From: Haloarcula litorea
GTDB lineage: Archaea; Halobacteriota; Halobacteria; Halobacteriales; Haloarculaceae
Direction: 5' to 3'
DNA length: 64,000 nt
NCBI RefSeq assembly: GCF_029338195.1
Contig: NZ_CP119781.1
Span: 1-64,000, forward strand
The position numbers were made by a program, and so were the translations under genes. This document shows, piece by piece, positions 61,901 through 64,000 of this stretch; the first letter of the stretch is position 1, and every line of letters starts with the position of its first letter. Under the pieces are notes generated by a model, which did not search any database, was not told where the DNA came from, and saw only the letters and a program-made list of their open reading frames with translations.

Positions 61901-62393
61901 GGATGAATTACCGGTCGCGAAGGAATGCATCGACCGGTATTTCGACCTCGATCTAAGCGGCTGGGAAATCGTCGATGCTGAACGAGAGTTCCAGCTAGAA
62001 GTGGATGGCCACGAACTCGTCGGGTTTATCGACGCCGTCTATCGGACCCCGGACGGTGAGTTGGTCGTCATCGACTACAAAGCCACCGAGCGTCACCGAG
62101 ACATTGACGAGAACAAGCAGCTGCCACTGTACCTGCTCGCCTGTCGTGACCTCTACGAGGAACCGATTACCCGCGCGGGATACGCCTATGTCGGCGATAT
62201 CGGTCCGAAAGTCGAGACCCGTTCGTTCGGTGAGGGTGAACTAGATTCAGTACGAGCAGCGGTGTCGACGACGATGGATCGAATCAAGGAGACATCGTTC
62301 AGCGGGTACGAAACTGGGGAGCACTGTCGGTGGTGCCAGCACAGTTCCCTTCCCTGCGGGGAAGAGTGGCGTCAAGAAGACGGAGGCCGCTAG
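58959..62393 (+). CDS. UvrD/AddA-type helicase fused to a RecB-family nuclease
   Basis: An 1144-residue protein. Helicase motifs: MRVLAGAGTGKTFTMVRKIE (Walker A about residue 40), ILALTFTNNAADSM (Ia), VFCDEFQDTDRLQF (about 365), DDDQAIYEWRGAN, and MTIHKSKGLDFPVVLMPRL (V). Nuclease at the end: HELVGFIDAVYRTPDGELVV followed by IDYKATERH (about 1035) and a cysteine set CRWCQHSSLPC. Together with the two preceding genes it would form an AddAB/AdnAB-like resection or anti-phage nuclease with divided parts. Start fixed by ATGA overlap. Confidence 0.88.
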   Translation: MSDDVPDWHPTIEDDEDPKPQQRTIIESERYPMRVLAGAGTGKTFTMVRKIENLIDEHGVSPDRILALTFTNNAADSMREKLNAKLGPAGYDVDAYTYHSICNEILTDYAYDAGLDPDFEIATDAEKYVIVLDVLDEIDYRAVKPNVYGPDSYVSGVASKLLSFIGSMKRSGISPAEIEEYLGSPEQVYELDAVPDRVEEIASDHLGGRSVSTVLDGIPDTRADLVAERDTLRDEGLEASIKDFLDRLVDLCDALEVAFEEHEAGRRSLPEDAHKLPKYLLGGYSSAPSGIPNDLKLELTDYLRNTLDECKTALDLNTGYEAYERELDRRNLLDFDGLVVKTVELLETDVGEGLGDRWDYVFCDEFQDTDRLQFDLITSLVSEDRLFVVGDDDQAIYEWRGANVANITDELDDVFGPDLEDEPLEQNFRSRQPILDLANEALEQLADRRSTKTLTRVDEPNFDGDTVAVVEEADDEDDRAVQLVTVTRNLLSGDAEAIDRAYDPGEIALLVRNNDHATPILEGFDEAGIPYQVAGDLSTESIGVGTVVAYLKALARPEEDDVSWNRVLTMRYRLTDADLRRVNSHDDGTYAGVCNQPLEVFDEPDRIQEVREHISRLLKLRETASLSHLYRKLKRLTNIDWYLSEQERRDLAQLDEIIDQYGNDAVQPPLTPQFIDSLQHYDSLLEESGSAPTSQPELANDAVNVMTIHKSKGLDFPVVLMPRLTADEWEPGSRTYDTFESALSEGPESVFDKDLVAQDANEARRILHVGITRAEEILVLHGSREENDTDDERPVHDAVESILPESVPWRPSNGHLPIWRDLQECLPSNHADWTASLASTVVGDVSGQVTYGSENLSASDGRDRVITFGNKLIEGSIEREPENRRFSIDALTGPMTPNPALQHSYTSLEAYEECPRQHFLDYVVNGFSDYRENGYGGDGISQRIVGLLFHDTAEIAAKEQAAERAEWYAICERLAGQRRATDELPVAKECIDRYFDLDLSGWEIVDAEREFQLEVDGHELVGFIDAVYRTPDGELVVIDYKATERHRDIDENKQLPLYLLACRDLYEEPITRAGYAYVGDIGPKVETRSFGEGELDSVRAAVSTTMDRIKETSFSGYETGEHCRWCQHSSLPCGEEWRQEDGGR

Positions 62394-63517
62394 TAGGTCA
62401 TCGGGAATGACGGTTGACCGGTCGACCGCTCATCGTCAGCTATAGCGAACAAGGGATGGATGTCTGCGAGCGTATAGGTTTCGAGACACGCATACAGGTT
62501 CGAGGCTCGGTTGTCCTCTCCTGCTGCGCTAGCCGTTAGCCACGCCTCGCCGAAGTACGGAACGTCGCTGTTGAATACGGTGGGATCCGCAAGATCGTCA
62601 GACGGAGGGTCGCGGTCTTCCTCTCGCATGATCTCCCACTGGCTCTCGCGCCACGTCTGCGGTTCAAGCCCAGTTTCGTAATCTGTCCAGAGCGTCTTCG
62701 GTGCGGGCGATCCAACATGTTCAGCCATATCCTCGAGTGAACCCTCCCCAAGCACCCGATTCTTTGCCGACGAAAGGTCGGCATGGTAGTACGACTCGAG
62801 TGCTGTACGTACATTCTCTGCTCGTCCAGGCTCACCGATTTCCGCAGCGGCCCGTTCCGCACGACCCACCAAGACTGGAAGGTCGAACCACGCGCCCCCG
62901 AAGGTGATGAGAACATCGACATCCCTCGCATCGATCCAGTTCACAACCGCCTCAATAGCGTCGAGTTCTGCAGAAGCCGTCTCGTCTTCACGGAAGAGGA
63001 CCTCAGCCTCAATCTCCTCGCTCGGACTGCCTCGGTATCCAACGCCGGTACAGAGTAGTTCCTGATGGTCTGGGTTCGGTGGTTCGAGCTCTCGCTCGGA
63101 AACAGTCGTAATCGTCTCGATGTCGAGTGCTGCAATGGCATCGGCTGCACCGAGTCGACGAACAATATCAGTCGTATCTGAAGGCGGCATCTCTGGGCGG
63201 CCAGAGAGCTGGCGGACCTGCCGATCCCACTTCGCTTTGATACCGATGGTTCCCTGGTACACGTCTGGGTTGACGTCGTCGAACTCATACCAGGTCCCTT
63301 CTTCAAAGGAGTAGTCAACGAGATCGCAGTCGTCATCGTCGAAAACTGTGAGCTTCACGTGCGTCCCCAGCACATCTGAACAATGGACCAGCTGCGCCCA
63401 CCAGTCGTGGTCTGGGGTTCGTTCGACCTTGTCGATCCGCAACGGGACTGTAAGACCGTACTCGCCATCTCGTTCCGCTGCGACGAGATTACTCGCGGTC
63501 AGGGTGTCTGTTGCCAT
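62390..63517 (-). CDS. 3'-5' exonuclease-like protein with N-terminal OB-type region
   Basis: A 375-residue protein. Residues 1-110 read as an OB-like beta domain (YGLTVPLRIDKVERTPDHDW). Exonuclease landmarks: AIAALDIETITTV (motif I DxE, about residue 130), DVDVLITFGGAWFDLPVLVG (motif II) and LETYTLADIHPLF (motif III). This is the RNase H-like fold of the polymerase B exonuclease. It converges on the helicase gene with a 4-base overlap. TATA-like GTTATACTTC is 24-30 bases before its ATG. Confidence 0.75.
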   Translation of the reverse strand: MATDTLTASNLVAAERDGEYGLTVPLRIDKVERTPDHDWWAQLVHCSDVLGTHVKLTVFDDDDCDLVDYSFEEGTWYEFDDVNPDVYQGTIGIKAKWDRQVRQLSGRPEMPPSDTTDIVRRLGAADAIAALDIETITTVSERELEPPNPDHQELLCTGVGYRGSPSEEIEAEVLFREDETASAELDAIEAVVNWIDARDVDVLITFGGAWFDLPVLVGRAERAAAEIGEPGRAENVRTALESYYHADLSSAKNRVLGEGSLEDMAEHVGSPAPKTLWTDYETGLEPQTWRESQWEIMREEDRDPPSDDLADPTVFNSDVPYFGEAWLTASAAGEDNRASNLYACLETYTLADIHPLFAIADDERSTGQPSFPMTY

Positions 63518-63534
63518 AATAGTCCCACCAGACT

Positions 63535-63548
63535 AGAAGTATAACTAC
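63535..63548 (-). promoter_or_regulatory. TATA box of the exonuclease gene
   Basis: GTAGTTATACTTCT on the minus strand, about 25 bases upstream of the ATG at 63517. The rest of 63549-63790 holds no gene. Confidence 0.6.
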
Positions 63549-63791
63549 TTTTTGATGGCAGTATTTCCATAATACTGTGTTTGGGATGATTCTAGTCGGA
63601 ACGCTTATTTCCTGACAGAGTATTGGTGGCCTCAAAGAGGATGGCATATGAACACACAAGCGGCATTCATCCGACAAACGAGCCGGGATTACAGCTAGAT
63701 GGATCGAACCTACAAATTGTCGTACGGAAAGTGGCCCTAACGAACCTCGGCCGGATTACACCTAAATGATGAAGGACCAATTTCGAATCCA

Positions 63792-64000
63792 ATGAAGTTC
63801 GACGTTCCACTCGATACCGGAAGTAGTGATCACAGCCACGTCGAGATTTTCAAGAGCTGGCGGTCATTCTCCGACGTATTCGATGGCGCAAAACGAATGC
63901 GTGTCGTCACCTACTGTGACTCTCCCGAGTTTATTCTGGATCTCTTCGAAGACCTCGACGACTTGGAGTCCTTAGAGGTGGTCGTCGGGGACGTCTCCGA
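63792..64000 (+). CDS. N-terminus of a possible phospholipase-D-like nuclease or helicase
   Basis: Open frame from ATG at 63792 to the window end, starting MKFDVPLDTGSSDHSHVEIF. The stretch MRVVTYCDSPEFILDLFEDLDDLESLEVVVGD matches the first beta-alpha units of PLD-type domains that head restriction or defence helicases. The HxK motif lies beyond the window, so the call is tentative. Confidence 0.45.
   Translation, partial: MKFDVPLDTGSSDHSHVEIFKSWRSFSDVFDGAKRMRVVTYCDSPEFILDLFEDLDDLESLEVVVGDVS

Noticed and set aside
63640-63770. Imperfect repeat around CGGGATTACAGCTAGATG and CGGATTACACCTAAATGATG
   Set aside because: Only two imperfect copies, no dyad and no link to a recognised promoter; too weak to report as an element.
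1-64000. tRNA or rRNA genes
   Set aside because: No cloverleaf-like or ribosomal RNA sequence was recognised on either strand by eye; a covariance-model scan would be needed to exclude them fully.

Overview
The window reads as part of a haloarchaeal (class Halobacteria) megaplasmid or secondary replicon. Three things point there: strongly acidic proteins, archaeal TATA boxes about 25-30 bases ahead of leaderless starts, and archaeal families such as Orc1/Cdc6, B-family DNA polymerase, HTH-10 regulators and HalOD1. Two Orc1/Cdc6 genes, one framed by about ten origin-like repeats, argue for an extrachromosomal replicon or an integrated plasmid.

Layout. (1) About 0.4-20.7 kb is a sulfur and thiol-redox island: three thioredoxins, a thioredoxin reductase, two TusA carriers, a DsrE-like protein, a rhodanese/persulfide-dioxygenase-type protein, a sulfide:quinone-reductase-like flavoprotein with a DUF1641 partner, a cysteine-desulfurase-like enzyme, a YeeE/YedE thiosulfate-type transporter pair, a TauE exporter, a PiT permease, an MFS carrier, and a DsbA with two CxxC membrane proteins. 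Two paralogous winged-helix regulators lie inside it. Nine intergenic regions, plus a weaker tenth, share the motif RGTATTGTRY, so the island looks like one regulon. (2) 20.9-30.4 kb holds two sensor kinases (one with a substrate-binding protein), a SWIM-finger protein, a metallo-hydrolase, an HTH-10 regulator and a nucleotidyltransferase/HTH toxin-antitoxin-like pair whose TATA box sits in a perfect nested palindrome. (3) 30.5-45.4 kb is the replication core: origin repeats, Orc1/Cdc6, PolB, a RecA-like protein, a second Orc1/Cdc6, SRAP and an EVE-like protein. A second polB copy here is broken by a three-level nest of mobile elements. (4) 45.4-64 kb is mostly a defence island: a type III restriction-modification operon with an AAA ATPase and two small ORFs, a divergent AddB-like/RecB-nuclease/UvrD-nuclease operon with a convergent exonuclease, and the start of a possible phospholipase-D-like gene.

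Two signals cross gene boundaries. An inverted repeat TTAACCAACA-(20-22 nt)-TGTTGGTTAA occurs five times between 26.0 and 45.3 kb around the origin. Also, at least seventeen short indels break otherwise good genes between 0.4 and 43 kb, while the large genes from 47 to 63.5 kb are intact. Many of the breaks could be repaired by adding one base, so assembly error and real decay both remain possible. Positions of frameshifts are given to within about ten bases.
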